A stretch of 45,183 nucleotides of DNA from Streptomyces phyllanthi (lineage in GTDB: Bacteria > Actinomycetota > Actinomycetes > Streptomycetales > Streptomycetaceae). Of this stretch, positions 32,435 to 42,496 are shown piece after piece. Made by a program: the position numbers and the translations under genes. Location: the NCBI RefSeq assembly GCF_009377205.1, contig NZ_VJZE01000020.1:1-45183 (forward strand), written 5' to 3'. Every line of letters starts with the position of its first letter. The stretch's first letter is position 1. The notes under the pieces were generated by a model. That model searched no databases and was not told the DNA's origin. It was given only the letters and a program-made list of their open reading frames with translations.

Positions 32435-35400
32435 GTGGCCACCCCCGACGACTGGAGCCAAGTCGGTTACAACGGAAATCCGGTAACCGGGAATCCCGAA
32501 GTCGTCGACGGCATCGCCAAGGGCTTCCGCCACCTCGAGGATCTGGCCGCCGAGGCCGCCAGGGGGCTCGACGCCTTCCTGCTCAAGGCGGAGGACGGGG
32601 GCTTCGAGGGAGAGACCGCGGACGGCCTCCGCGAGTACATCCGCAGGGAGCTCCGGACGACGTTCGTGCCGAACGTCCAGCGCTCCTTCGAACAGGCGGC
32701 CTCGGCCACGGAGCGCTACGCGAACGCCCTGAGGGACGCCCAGGGCAGAGCGGAGGGTGCCGCGAGGCGAGGCGGGGCCGTGGCGATTCCCCCGGCGGGC
32801 ATCGTCGGGAAGAACGCCCCGCCGCCCGCGGAACTGACCGCCGCGAAGAACGACGTGCGGGCCGAGGTCGATTTCATCACCGCCGAGGCCAAGATCCTCG
32901 AGGACGCCCTGGACGAGGCGGCCGACCTGGTGTCCAAGCCCGTCCCGAAGACGAAGAAGACCGCCTGGCAGAAGTTCTGGCAGGCCCTGGAGATCATCAC
33001 GATGGTGGTCTCGATCATTGCCATCTTCGTCGCAGGCCCCATAGGTCTGCTGGCCATGGCCCTGAACGCGGCGGTTTTCCTCAAGGCCGTGGCGGACTAC
33101 GCGGCCGGGAAGACGAACGCCCTCGGCCTGGGCCTGGCCTTCCTGGGCCTTCTCGGTCCGTCGACCAAGGGCCTCACCACCTTCGGCAGGCTGGCGGGGC
33201 TGCTCAAGACAGCCGGCGCTCTCGGCCTCAAAGGTGCTCTCGCGGCTCTCAGAGGGGCTCCTCGAGCCCTGTCCGCGGGCGGGCGTCTGCTGCTGCGGAA
33301 CGGCAAGCTGCTGTTCCACCCCCGCACCCTGGCCACCCTGACCGGTCAGTTTCTGACCAGGGGGGCGTCGAGGTTCGGCGGCCTGGCCTCCACGGGGCTG
33401 TCCCGGATATCCGGGTTCATGGCCAGAGCTCCCCGGATACTGTCGGGCGCGCTGCGGTCCATTCCCGGGTTCTTCAGGGGCATGTGGCAGCAGGGGCGGT
33501 TCGCGATACGCCGGGACTTCTTCATGTCCACCGCGTTCGTCAGCGGCAGCACGGGCCGGCGACTCGGCGTCTACGCGATCATCAACACGGGCCGGGCCTT
33601 CGACCTCGCGGTGTCCGCCCTCCTGCCGGTCAGATACGGGGAACTCGCCAGGTTCGGCTACCGGACCGCCTTCCGCATGGGCTTCCTCGAGCGCGGCCTT
33701 CTCATGCGGCCCTCCGTCGGCCGCTCGATCACCCGCGGCGCGGGTTCGGTCGGAAACGGCCTCTTCGACCTGACGAGGAAGGGCCTGCACACACCCGACA
33801 CCGGACGGACGGGCGGGGACTTCGGTAAGCTGGTCACTCCCGGCACCCAGGCCTGGGACGACGCGCTCGACGAACTGACCGAGTTCGTGCCCCCGCCGGC
33901 CGCACTGCCGCGTACCCCGGCCGTGAGCTCCCTGTCCCGCGGTCCCGGGTCGACGCCCAACCAGTTCTCGAGCAGCCTCGACGATCTGGTGGAGCCGACC
34001 GTCATCAGCGACCTCGACACGGCGGGCTCCCGCTTCAGCACGCTGCTCGGCAAGCAGGGCGTCGACGTACTGGACCTGGATCGCGGCGGACAGCTGCCCC
34101 CGCCGCTGCTCCGGACCCTGGACACCCTCGACACCCTCGACGAGCTGGGCAGGCCGAGCGTGCCCGGCCCCCGGTCCGTGCTGCTGGAGCAACCGCCGAA
34201 CGCGGTCACCCGGCTGCGGAACCTGGACACCGTGATGGGCCTGGACCGCACCGGAGCGGGCCTGCTGAAGCCCCTCGACGACCTGGAGGACCTCGCGAAC
34301 CTCGGTCTCGACGGCGACTTCGGCGGCCTGACCGTCACCCAGCTGAGCAAGATCCTCGACGGTGAGATCGACCTCGTGAACGTCACACCGGACGGAGTGG
34401 TCCTGCGCATCGGGAAGACCGATCCGGTGGACGTCCAGGTCCGGCTGACGGGCGAGGTGACGGTCCGCGTCCTGAACCCCTCCGAGACCGTCAGCCGACT
34501 TCCCTCAGTCGTGGGGAAGTTCACCGGACCGGACGCGCCGGCCGGTCCCGGCATCAAGCTCGACGACCTGGTGCGGCTGCTACCGGACGCCGGTGGCGAC
34601 ACCCGCCGCGCGCGGCAGTTGCTGGGCCTCGGGCCGCTCAGGACCGACCTCGTCACCACGCCGGTCACGACACAGACCGGATTCCCGCCCCTGACCCTGC
34701 GGGAGATCATCACGGGCGGAGAGGTCGGCAAGACCGCCACGGACCGCTTCCAGGCCTGGCTGCGGGTGCAGAACGCCGAGATCGATCTGGACACGGCCGG
34801 CCGCGAACTCTCCCGGCTCACCGAGCTGCCCGACGTGCCCCCGCTGAACCGCGCCCAGGCCGAACTGGACCTGAGCGCCGCGGAACTGAAGTTCAACCAG
34901 GCACGGATGGACTTCGACAGGCTCGGGCTGAACCTGGACACCGTCCGCCAGGACATCACCGTGATGATGACCCGCTTCGACGGTCCGGCGGCCGGCCTGC
35001 CGACCGGTGAACTGCGGCTGCTGGACGACGTGGGACAGCCCACCGGCCAGTGGATCACGCTGGAGCCCGGGGCGAGCGTCCAGTGGGTGCTCAGGACCGA
35101 CGCGGGAGTCGTTCCGCGCACCGACGTGCGGTGGGCCTCCGACGGCTTCGTCGTCACCACCCCCGAGGGCGTCTTCAAGGTCGGACCGGAGGGCAGGCCC
35201 GTGCCCCTCGACACGCCGGCCGTGCTCACGGGCCGCGGGCCTGTCAACCTTCCCTCGCCGGGCAGCCTCGACCGGCTGTTCGCCGCTGCCGACCGCTCGG
35301 TGGACATCCGGACGATCCGTCCGGAACCTGTCTGGCGCGAGGGCAACGAGACGCTCTGGCGCATCGGCGGCAAGCGGGGGCTGGACCAGATCTTCAGCGA

Positions 35401-38400
35401 GGGGTTCCGTCCGCGTGCTCCCTTGGAGACCAACCTCGACGTCATGGTCAGGACCGGCGATCCGTCGGCGTTCGTGAGCACCACGACCGACAGCAACCTC
35501 ATCTGGGACGGCGTGTTCAAGTTCGAGATCGAGGCCCCGGGCGGGATCGACGTCGGCAGGACCTTCGAGCGTGCCCAGGGAACGGAGGCATGGAAGGCGT
35601 CGGGCTGGGAGTCCCAGCGCGAGATCGCCTTCCCCGGTGGCATCGCCCCGGAGTTCATCCGTGGCGCGTACCGGCTGGACGCGCAGCACAACCTCGTCGA
35701 CTGGGTCCCGAACCCCAACTTCAAGGGCAGCAACCCGCTGCCCGATCTGGCGGCGGATTTGAGGCTGTCCGCCGAAGGGACCTCGGGCCTCAACGCGCTG
35801 GACTTCCAGGGGCTGTCCGTCGACGACCAGCTGCGCCTGCTGGACCAGCTGGATCTCGGCGGGTCCCAGGGTCTGAACAGGGTCGACAGCCTGGGCGACC
35901 TGGACCTCGGCAAACTGTCGGACTCGTTCGATCTGAACCGGTACGACGGACCGTTTCCCGAGAGTGAGCTGCGGCTGCTGGATCCCGGGCACTCCACCGG
36001 GCTGCGCCTGGAGTGGGAGAGCATGCCGCGTGCCGGGGGCGGCGCCACGGTCACCAACGCACTGGGGGACGTGCGCCTGCAGTACACCGCCGGCGGTGCT
36101 CTGGAGTTCGTCGAGGTACGAGTCCCCGGCAGGGGCGCCTTCCTGCAGTTCGACGCGGTCCCCGATATGAGATCGGTGCCCAAGGTGGTCGGCCCGGACG
36201 GCACTCCGTCGGCCGCCGGCGACGTGGTGATCAATCCGGTGCGCGGTGCGCTGGGAGTGGCCACCGGCGTGGAGGTACGGACGCTGGACGGGCTGTGGAC
36301 CGCCCGGTTCGACCTGGACGGCACACGGCTGTCCGAGCGGCTGACACTGTCCGGCGTCAACGGCGGCCCGCTGGCCGGCGGGCGGCTGACCACGACGTTC
36401 ACGCAGGTGCCGGGCGGCGGGGCGGCCCCGTCGTTCCGGCTGACCGTGCCGGGTCCGGGCGACGGCACCTTCTCCGTCAGATCGCTGGACGGCGAGCTCG
36501 CCCAGCGGCTGCCCGGCGGATTCCAGGTGACCGACACGAGGACCGGCGCCTCGTTCGTCCTCGACAGAGGCGGCCGGTTCGTGGATCTTCCCGCGGAAGG
36601 GGCGCCGTCGCCGTCGCGGCTGGACACGTCCGGAGCGACGGTGCCGGACACGAACGTGGTTGCGCGGATGGGTCCCATCGACTTCGGGGGCACACCGACC
36701 GAGCGCTTCCCGCTCACCTCCAACCCCGAGGAAAACCTGCTGGACATCGCCGCCACCGACCTCACACGGACACTCGACCGAGCCGGTGCCGTCGACACCC
36801 CGGTCACCGATGTCCGGCTGCCCGGACTCGACGAACGGGCCTTCCAGCGCCTGGCGGACACCGGACCGCCGACCGACCTGACGATCACCCGCCTCACCCC
36901 GTTCGACGGCGTCCCCCTGTCCGGGACGGGCGACCTGGCGGGCCGGGAGCTGCGGCTCGTGGCCGCTTCCCCCGAGGGCACCCCCGGCTCGTTCGGGCTG
37001 GAGGTCGTGGAGTTCTCACCGACCCGGGGCGGGGCAGGTCCGGAGCCGCGGTTCACGGTGGAGCGGATCGAGAGCGGTGGCTTCCGCGTCACCGATCCGG
37101 CCGGGACCACCCGGTGGGAGTTCAGCGCCGGCGGCGGCTTCGTCGCCCGCGAGACGGCACTCGTGGACAACGATCTGGGGCTGCCGCCCGACCTGTGGTT
37201 CAGGGTCACCAACCCGTCTGTCACGGCGGACGGGACGTCGACCCGGTTCGTGGGGGTGGTCCCCCCCGGAGGCAGACCCGCCTCCCTCACCGATTCCTTC
37301 CGGCTCACGCTGGTGGACCGGACGCTCCGGAGCGAGCTGCCCGGCGGCTTCACGCTGACCGACACCGTCTCCGGCGGCCGTTTCCACTTCGACGCCGACG
37401 GCAACCTCATGTTCCGGGACCGACCGGCCCACGACGGCTCCGGTCTCTGGCGTTTCACGGAAGGCGCGCCCGACACCCCGCCCGTCCGGCTCGACGACCT
37501 CGGCGCCCCCGGCGACGGGCTCGGCCCTCTCGCGGACGACGTCCTGGACGACCTGACGGAGAACTTCCACCGCACCCTCGACGATGCGTCGGGCGGCACC
37601 CGCCTGCCCGACGCCCCGGATCTGTCCTTGAGCAGGGACCTGCGGATGCCGCACGGGACGGGAGACCGATCCGGCCTGCCGCTCATCCGGTTCGGTTCCG
37701 ACGATCTGCCCGAACTCGATGATCCGCGCATCTGGGCAGCCCTGGACGAGCACTGGCGGACGGTTCTGGACGCGGCACCGGGCACACGGCTGACCGGCAT
37801 GGACGAACTCGCGGACTTCGACATACGGACGGTGAGGGTCCCCTCCACCGACACGGCACCCGGGTCGTTCCGCCTCGAACTGGTCAACCGCACCCCGGAA
37901 GCGGACGGGACGATCCGCGGAGCGGACTTCACCGTCGAGCGCGCCCCGGACGGTGGGTACGTCGTCACCGACCCGACCCGGACCACCACGTGGACGTTCG
38001 CCGAGGACGGCCGTTTCCTGGGACGCGAGACGATCCTCTCGGGAGACGGGCTCCCGGCCGATCTGCAGCTCAGGGTGACCGTCGTCACCGACGGGGACGG
38101 GACGGCACGTACCGTGGTCGACCTGACCGGTCCCTCCGGCTCGGTCAACTCGGTACGGCTCACCCCCGTCACGGGAACGCTGGCCGAGCGCCTGCCCGGT
38201 GGCTTCACCCTCACCGACACCGTCACAGGCAGCCGCTTCCACTTCGACAACACCGGCCGCCTCGCGTACCGCGACCTCCCGGCTCGAGACGGTTCCGGCT
38301 TCGACCGCTTCGCCGAGGGCGTGCCGGGCACCCCGCCCACGCGGCTCGTCGAGCCGCTGGCCGAGCGTTTCCCGCTCACCTCCATCCCCGAGGAGGACCT

Positions 38401-41400
38401 CGTCGACGAGGCCGTCCTCGACGACGTTCTGCGCGAGGGACTCCGGCCCGAGGAGATCACCGAGCTCGCGCCGATCTTCGAGCGCACCCTCGACGAGGCA
38501 TCGGGCTTTCGCATCCCGCCCTCAGGCACGGCAGCGGACCTGTCGGACATCACGGGAGCCACGGACTTCCTGCATGCCGCGGACGACGCCCAGGCCTTCC
38601 AGACGCTCGATCTCCCCCGCCTCCAGCAGCTCGCCGACGGTGCGAGCGACTCGCTGAACAGGTTCGGTCTGAGCCCCGATCTCCTGCACGGCGACCTCCG
38701 TGGGATGACGGGCCAGGCCCAGCTCACGCTGCGGCGGGAGGCCGCCTCGGCTCTGGGCGACTACCTCGCGCTGCCTCCTGAGATCCGTGTGAGGGACATC
38801 GACGCCTTCGCCCGGGGAGAAGGCGGCCGCACCGTCGGAGACTTCACCGTCTCCGTCGTGCCGCGAGGGGGCCCCGGAGGCAGCCGGTACGTCCTCGTCC
38901 ACAACCCCACCGGCCTGACCCACGGCTACGGCTTCAACCGCGAGCTCCTCTACCAGGAGATGTTCGTGAGAGGCGGCCCCGCCGAACTGGACGGGATGAG
39001 GGTCGGCCTCACCGGCCGTGCCGCCGGTGGAGGCGAGTGGACCCCCAGCTCCATGGAGTTCGTGGGCTCGCGGCCGGGTGACCTCTCCCTCACTGTCACG
39101 CCCCTCGTGCCGGACGGACTACCGCGTGAGCTCCGCGGCGGGTTCACCGTCACCGACGCATCGGGTGCCGTGAAGTGGCACTACGGCCCGGAGGGGAGAG
39201 TGGCCCTCCGGGATGTCGGGCTCCCCGCCGACCGGGGCGGCCTCCGCTTCGACATGGGCGCGCCCGACGGCGTACCGCAGGCACTCGACAGGGCGGGTCT
39301 CCCGTCCACGGCGCTGCGCGTGGAGCGGCTCGACGACGGCCGGATCGCCGCGTTCCCCACCGGACCGGCGGCCCACAGGCTGGAGCGGGCGGTGTTCGAC
39401 ACCCATGGCGGGACACTGCTGGAGGAGACCATCGCCGTACGCGGCAAGGGCGGCAGGTTCACCGGCGAGTTCTGGAACATCGACCACGTCGCCGGCAAGG
39501 CCGTCCGCACCGACGCCGACGGCACTCCGTTCACCGACGCCTTCAGCACCGCCACCGTGGAGAGGCCCGGCACAGGCCAGTTCAGGCTGACGAGCACCAC
39601 TCAGGGCAAGGTGCCCCTCTTCGAGCGCGAGGTCCTCAGGAACGGCAACACCCTGCACGTCGACTGGCGTCCGTCCGGCCGCGCCCGGTGGACGGAGTTC
39701 GACGCCGTCGGCAGCCGGTTCCGGCACGGCCAGCGGGTCGGGGACGTGGACCAGCGCACCTTCCACGACGTGACGACCGGTACCTGGCGCGTCCTCAACA
39801 CCATGGACGTACGGACGTACACGAAGGCCATCGACGGTGGGCTCGTCCGCGCCGAGAAGGGGGCGGACGGCCACTGGACGTGGCAGCGCTTCGACAAGAG
39901 CGGCACCGAGGTTCTGTCCGGCGACCGTCACTGGAGCTGGAACCACGTGGCCTTCCAGGACACCTACCGCGATCCGGTCACCGGGCTGGAGACGGTGGCC
40001 CAGCAACGCGGACAGACCTGGCCCTTCGGCGGGGTGGTGCACGGCTCGCGCACGTACTCGGAGCATGCGGTGATGCCCGGTCTGGCTCCCGCCGGGGGCC
40101 GTGTCGACCCCGGCGACGTCACCGGCTTCTCCCCGTTGAACGTCCAGGTCGAGCGCCTGGAGACACTGGCGGACGGCGGCAGCCTGTTCGTCCGGCGGTT
40201 CGCCGACATGCGTCCGCCCGCCTTCATGTGGAAGGGGGCCGCGGGCCGCAACCCGTTCGACGGCTTCTTCAGCGATCTGTTCGCCGGTGAGTCACTGGGC
40301 CGGGTCAGCTTCTGGACCGAGACCGCCGCCGACGGCACCGAGGTGACCGGCGTCCGCCTCAACCCGACCGGCGCCAACTGGGTCGACTTCGACCAGTACG
40401 GCCGCCTCGTGCGCGAGAGCCGGAAGCTGGAGAACGGCCAGGTCATCGAGGTCGGACGCGGCCTGGAGGACCCCGCCAAGTGGGCGCCGGTCCCGGAGTT
40501 CCGGAGCGGCGGCTCGTACGAACTGCACTGGAAGAACACGACGACCGGCCAGACGGGCACCCGGCACGTCGACGGCAACGGACGGTGGAGGGACATCTTC
40601 ACCGACGACCAGGGCATCGAGCGGGTGCAGCTGCGCAGCGAGGGCAGGGGCACCCGGGAGTACCTGCACAACGCCCCCTCCACCGAGGAGCTCCGCCTCA
40701 ACGACGACACGGGATTCTGGGTCGACAAGAACACCCAGCAGCACATCTCCGGCCGCCGCGACCTGGTGGACGACAAGATCGTGGAGTCGTCCGGCAGCCC
40801 CTACCGCACCAAGTGGACCTGGAAGGCGTACGACCCGAGCGCCCCGGAGACGGTCATCGGCGAAGGCATACGCCGACAGAACCGGGGCTCGATCTACACG
40901 CACCCCTGGGACGACTCGTTCAAGGACTTCGACCTCGACGGCAACCTCGTCCGAGAGCGCAACGCGACCGACACCGGGAGCTCCTGGATCGACGCGGTGA
41001 AGCAGGACGACGGCACCTGGAAGTGGACCAGGCGGGGGGCCGACGGCACGGTCAAGCCCGGGGACACGGGCGTCCGCGTCTACGACGACATCAAGGCCGG
41101 CCGTTGGCGCGACCTCATCGACGACCAGGTGGTCAGACAGCGGGTCGACGACCGGGTCCGGGAGTTCAAGTACGAGATCGTCGCCCCCGAGCCGCCTGCA
41201 GCGCCCACCGCGCCCCTGCGGAGAGGGTCGTTGCGTGACCTGCTCTCCGATGCCGCCCGCCACTTCGAGACGCCCGCCACGGTCCGCGTCGACCGGGACG
41301 TCTGGAAGGAGTTCGACGCCGGCAAGGTCTTCCGCGAGAGGATCGCCGTGGACGGCGTGCCGGGCCGCCACCGCGTGATCGACAAGCAGTGGGGCCAGTG

Positions 41401-42496
41401 GGTCGAGTTCCAGAACGGTCACCTGGTCCAGCGGCGGACCCCCGACGGACGGATCTGGACGACCGACGCGTTCGGCCGGTGGGGCACCTCCGGCCCGGCC
41501 ACGGTGTTCCAGCGCATGACCGGGACCCTGCCCCGGGTCGGCGGCGATGTCGGTCTGCACGGCAGCCGTGGCTGGACGCAGATCGGCCGGGAGTTCGACT
41601 GGCGTGGCCTGGACGCCGAGATCATGGGCCATATGCGGGAGATCCAGGACGTGTGGCACGGGACGTTCACCCGCGTCAAGGACGGCGAGGCCCTCGAGAT
41701 GCCGATGTGGCAGCGTGAGCTCCGCAGCGGTCTGCTCTCGTTCAGCACCACCTTCGTCACCGACTTCGGGGCGAGCCTGGCCATCACCGCCGCGGTCAAC
41801 GACGGCCAGCTCACGAGGGACGACTACCTCAAGGCGCTGATCACCGGTGGCGTCGGCGGAACCTTCACCAACGGGCTCAACCTGCTGTACAACCACACGC
41901 GGCTGGGCTGGCTGAAGACCAGCATCGGCACGAGGGACTGGGGCGGGCATCCCAACCAGACCCTCGCCACGCAGACCGACGACTGGGTGACCGAGTTCGC
42001 CGCCCAGGAGAAGGTCACCCGCTGGCGCAACGCCACCTACGCCAACACCGTCGGCCTGGGCACCTCGGCGCTCAGCGCCTTCGTCAGCAACTCCGTCAAC
42101 GCGGCGATCTTCGGCGTCAACGGCAACGAGACCAAGGGCTGGGACGCGCTGGAAGCGGGCGGATGGGGCGCGCTGGCCTCCGCCTTCGGCGGCGTGACCA
42201 CCAACCTCGCGAAGAACGTCTGGCACCTGACCGCCGGCGGCAGGGTCTTCCACAAGGGCGGCTGGGGCGAGTACGCGGCGAACCTGGGCGAGTCCGCACT
42301 GAGCCGGTACTTCACATGGGTCCTGAACGAGCGGGACGACAACGACGGCCGCTTCGACCTGCCCAACGCCGGGCGGAGCTTCCCGACCCAGGCCCCCACG
42401 ACCCCGCCCGTGGCGCCGCCGTCCCAGCAGCAGAACCAGCAACCCGCGCCTGACGCGCCCGCCGCGTTCACCGCAGACGATTTGGAGCTCCCGTGA
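32435..42496 (+). CDS. Giant T7SS-type polymorphic protein with internal ADP-ribosyltransferase domain
   Basis: A 3353-residue protein. The GTG at 32435 (GGAGG 5 nt upstream) begins VATPDDWSQVGYNGNPVTGN, typical of the T7SS-secreted-protein N-terminal domain, with a YIRRE (YxxxE) motif at 68-72. A hydrophobic zone follows (about 180-300). At about 960-1095 sits an enterotoxin A-like ADP-ribosyltransferase: Arg976 in LWRIGG, FSEGFRPR, Ser1015-Thr-Thr in AFVSTTT, APGGIDV, and Gln1061-Arg-Glu1063 in SQREIAFPGGI, giving an R-S-QxE triad as in scabin/pierisin or C3-type toxins. Four beta-rich modules (about 1177-2279), a Trp-rich repeat zone (about 2350-3045), a hydrophobic stretch (about 3090-3290) and a Pro/Gln tail follow. 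Its stop overlaps the beta-helix-AAA gene as GTGA. No immunity gene follows it in the window. Confidence 0.9.
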   Translation: MATPDDWSQVGYNGNPVTGNPEVVDGIAKGFRHLEDLAAEAARGLDAFLLKAEDGGFEGETADGLREYIRRELRTTFVPNVQRSFEQAASATERYANALRDAQGRAEGAARRGGAVAIPPAGIVGKNAPPPAELTAAKNDVRAEVDFITAEAKILEDALDEAADLVSKPVPKTKKTAWQKFWQALEIITMVVSIIAIFVAGPIGLLAMALNAAVFLKAVADYAAGKTNALGLGLAFLGLLGPSTKGLTTFGRLAGLLKTAGALGLKGALAALRGAPRALSAGGRLLLRNGKLLFHPRTLATLTGQFLTRGASRFGGLASTGLSRISGFMARAPRILSGALRSIPGFFRGMWQQGRFAIRRDFFMSTAFVSGSTGRRLGVYAIINTGRAFDLAVSALLPVRYGELARFGYRTAFRMGFLERGLLMRPSVGRSITRGAGSVGNGLFDLTRKGLHTPDTGRTGGDFGKLVTPGTQAWDDALDELTEFVPPPAALPRTPAVSSLSRGPGSTPNQFSSSLDDLVEPTVISDLDTAGSRFSTLLGKQGVDVLDLDRGGQLPPPLLRTLDTLDTLDELGRPSVPGPRSVLLEQPPNAVTRLRNLDTVMGLDRTGAGLLKPLDDLEDLANLGLDGDFGGLTVTQLSKILDGEIDLVNVTPDGVVLRIGKTDPVDVQVRLTGEVTVRVLNPSETVSRLPSVVGKFTGPDAPAGPGIKLDDLVRLLPDAGGDTRRARQLLGLGPLRTDLVTTPVTTQTGFPPLTLREIITGGEVGKTATDRFQAWLRVQNAEIDLDTAGRELSRLTELPDVPPLNRAQAELDLSAAELKFNQARMDFDRLGLNLDTVRQDITVMMTRFDGPAAGLPTGELRLLDDVGQPTGQWITLEPGASVQWVLRTDAGVVPRTDVRWASDGFVVTTPEGVFKVGPEGRPVPLDTPAVLTGRGPVNLPSPGSLDRLFAAADRSVDIRTIRPEPVWREGNETLWRIGGKRGLDQIFSEGFRPRAPLETNLDVMVRTGDPSAFVSTTTDSNLIWDGVFKFEIEAPGGIDVGRTFERAQGTEAWKASGWESQREIAFPGGIAPEFIRGAYRLDAQHNLVDWVPNPNFKGSNPLPDLAADLRLSAEGTSGLNALDFQGLSVDDQLRLLDQLDLGGSQGLNRVDSLGDLDLGKLSDSFDLNRYDGPFPESELRLLDPGHSTGLRLEWESMPRAGGGATVTNALGDVRLQYTAGGALEFVEVRVPGRGAFLQFDAVPDMRSVPKVVGPDGTPSAAGDVVINPVRGALGVATGVEVRTLDGLWTARFDLDGTRLSERLTLSGVNGGPLAGGRLTTTFTQVPGGGAAPSFRLTVPGPGDGTFSVRSLDGELAQRLPGGFQVTDTRTGASFVLDRGGRFVDLPAEGAPSPSRLDTSGATVPDTNVVARMGPIDFGGTPTERFPLTSNPEENLLDIAATDLTRTLDRAGAVDTPVTDVRLPGLDERAFQRLADTGPPTDLTITRLTPFDGVPLSGTGDLAGRELRLVAASPEGTPGSFGLEVVEFSPTRGGAGPEPRFTVERIESGGFRVTDPAGTTRWEFSAGGGFVARETALVDNDLGLPPDLWFRVTNPSVTADGTSTRFVGVVPPGGRPASLTDSFRLTLVDRTLRSELPGGFTLTDTVSGGRFHFDADGNLMFRDRPAHDGSGLWRFTEGAPDTPPVRLDDLGAPGDGLGPLADDVLDDLTENFHRTLDDASGGTRLPDAPDLSLSRDLRMPHGTGDRSGLPLIRFGSDDLPELDDPRIWAALDEHWRTVLDAAPGTRLTGMDELADFDIRTVRVPSTDTAPGSFRLELVNRTPEADGTIRGADFTVERAPDGGYVVTDPTRTTTWTFAEDGRFLGRETILSGDGLPADLQLRVTVVTDGDGTARTVVDLTGPSGSVNSVRLTPVTGTLAERLPGGFTLTDTVTGSRFHFDNTGRLAYRDLPARDGSGFDRFAEGVPGTPPTRLVEPLAERFPLTSIPEEDLVDEAVLDDVLREGLRPEEITELAPIFERTLDEASGFRIPPSGTAADLSDITGATDFLHAADDAQAFQTLDLPRLQQLADGASDSLNRFGLSPDLLHGDLRGMTGQAQLTLRREAASALGDYLALPPEIRVRDIDAFARGEGGRTVGDFTVSVVPRGGPGGSRYVLVHNPTGLTHGYGFNRELLYQEMFVRGGPAELDGMRVGLTGRAAGGGEWTPSSMEFVGSRPGDLSLTVTPLVPDGLPRELRGGFTVTDASGAVKWHYGPEGRVALRDVGLPADRGGLRFDMGAPDGVPQALDRAGLPSTALRVERLDDGRIAAFPTGPAAHRLERAVFDTHGGTLLEETIAVRGKGGRFTGEFWNIDHVAGKAVRTDADGTPFTDAFSTATVERPGTGQFRLTSTTQGKVPLFEREVLRNGNTLHVDWRPSGRARWTEFDAVGSRFRHGQRVGDVDQRTFHDVTTGTWRVLNTMDVRTYTKAIDGGLVRAEKGADGHWTWQRFDKSGTEVLSGDRHWSWNHVAFQDTYRDPVTGLETVAQQRGQTWPFGGVVHGSRTYSEHAVMPGLAPAGGRVDPGDVTGFSPLNVQVERLETLADGGSLFVRRFADMRPPAFMWKGAAGRNPFDGFFSDLFAGESLGRVSFWTETAADGTEVTGVRLNPTGANWVDFDQYGRLVRESRKLENGQVIEVGRGLEDPAKWAPVPEFRSGGSYELHWKNTTTGQTGTRHVDGNGRWRDIFTDDQGIERVQLRSEGRGTREYLHNAPSTEELRLNDDTGFWVDKNTQQHISGRRDLVDDKIVESSGSPYRTKWTWKAYDPSAPETVIGEGIRRQNRGSIYTHPWDDSFKDFDLDGNLVRERNATDTGSSWIDAVKQDDGTWKWTRRGADGTVKPGDTGVRVYDDIKAGRWRDLIDDQVVRQRVDDRVREFKYEIVAPEPPAAPTAPLRRGSLRDLLSDAARHFETPATVRVDRDVWKEFDAGKVFRERIAVDGVPGRHRVIDKQWGQWVEFQNGHLVQRRTPDGRIWTTDAFGRWGTSGPATVFQRMTGTLPRVGGDVGLHGSRGWTQIGREFDWRGLDAEIMGHMREIQDVWHGTFTRVKDGEALEMPMWQRELRSGLLSFSTTFVTDFGASLAITAAVNDGQLTRDDYLKALITGGVGGTFTNGLNLLYNHTRLGWLKTSIGTRDWGGHPNQTLATQTDDWVTEFAAQEKVTRWRNATYANTVGLGTSALSAFVSNSVNAAIFGVNGNETKGWDALEAGGWGALASAFGGVTTNLAKNVWHLTAGGRVFHKGGWGEYAANLGESALSRYFTWVLNERDDNDGRFDLPNAGRSFPTQAPTTPPVAPPSQQQNQQPAPDAPAAFTADDLELP
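35964..39270 (+). repeat. Four diverged beta-rich protein modules within the giant gene
   Basis: Four copies of a module of roughly 150-210 residues share the core 'E-LPGGF-(T/Q)-(L/V)TD-x-x-(T/S)G-x-x-F-x-(F/L)-(D)-x-x-G'. They lie at about 35964-36600, 36935-37480, 37800-38345 and 38840-39270. Copies 2 and 3 are the most alike (LPGGFTLTDTVSGGRFHFDA and LPGGFTLTDTVTGSRFHFDN). Copies 1 and 2, and the region after copy 3, are separated by a helical linker with ERFPLTSxPEE. The family is unknown to me. Confidence 0.7.

Noticed and set aside
33658..38727. A 1689-codon open frame on the minus strand
   Set aside because: Antisense to the giant gene; Ser/Arg/Pro-rich with no recognisable motif, while the plus strand has a T7SS start, an ADP-ribosyltransferase domain and repeats.
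39480..41570. Canonical RHS/YD repeat toxin shell in the giant
   Set aside because: Some strands look YD-like, but the regular RHS motif and the PxxxxDPxGL core boundary before a C-terminal toxin are missing.
41700..42496. A C-terminal toxin domain in the giant
   Set aside because: The end is hydrophobic helices and a Pro/Gln tail with no nuclease, deaminase or protease motif that I can see.
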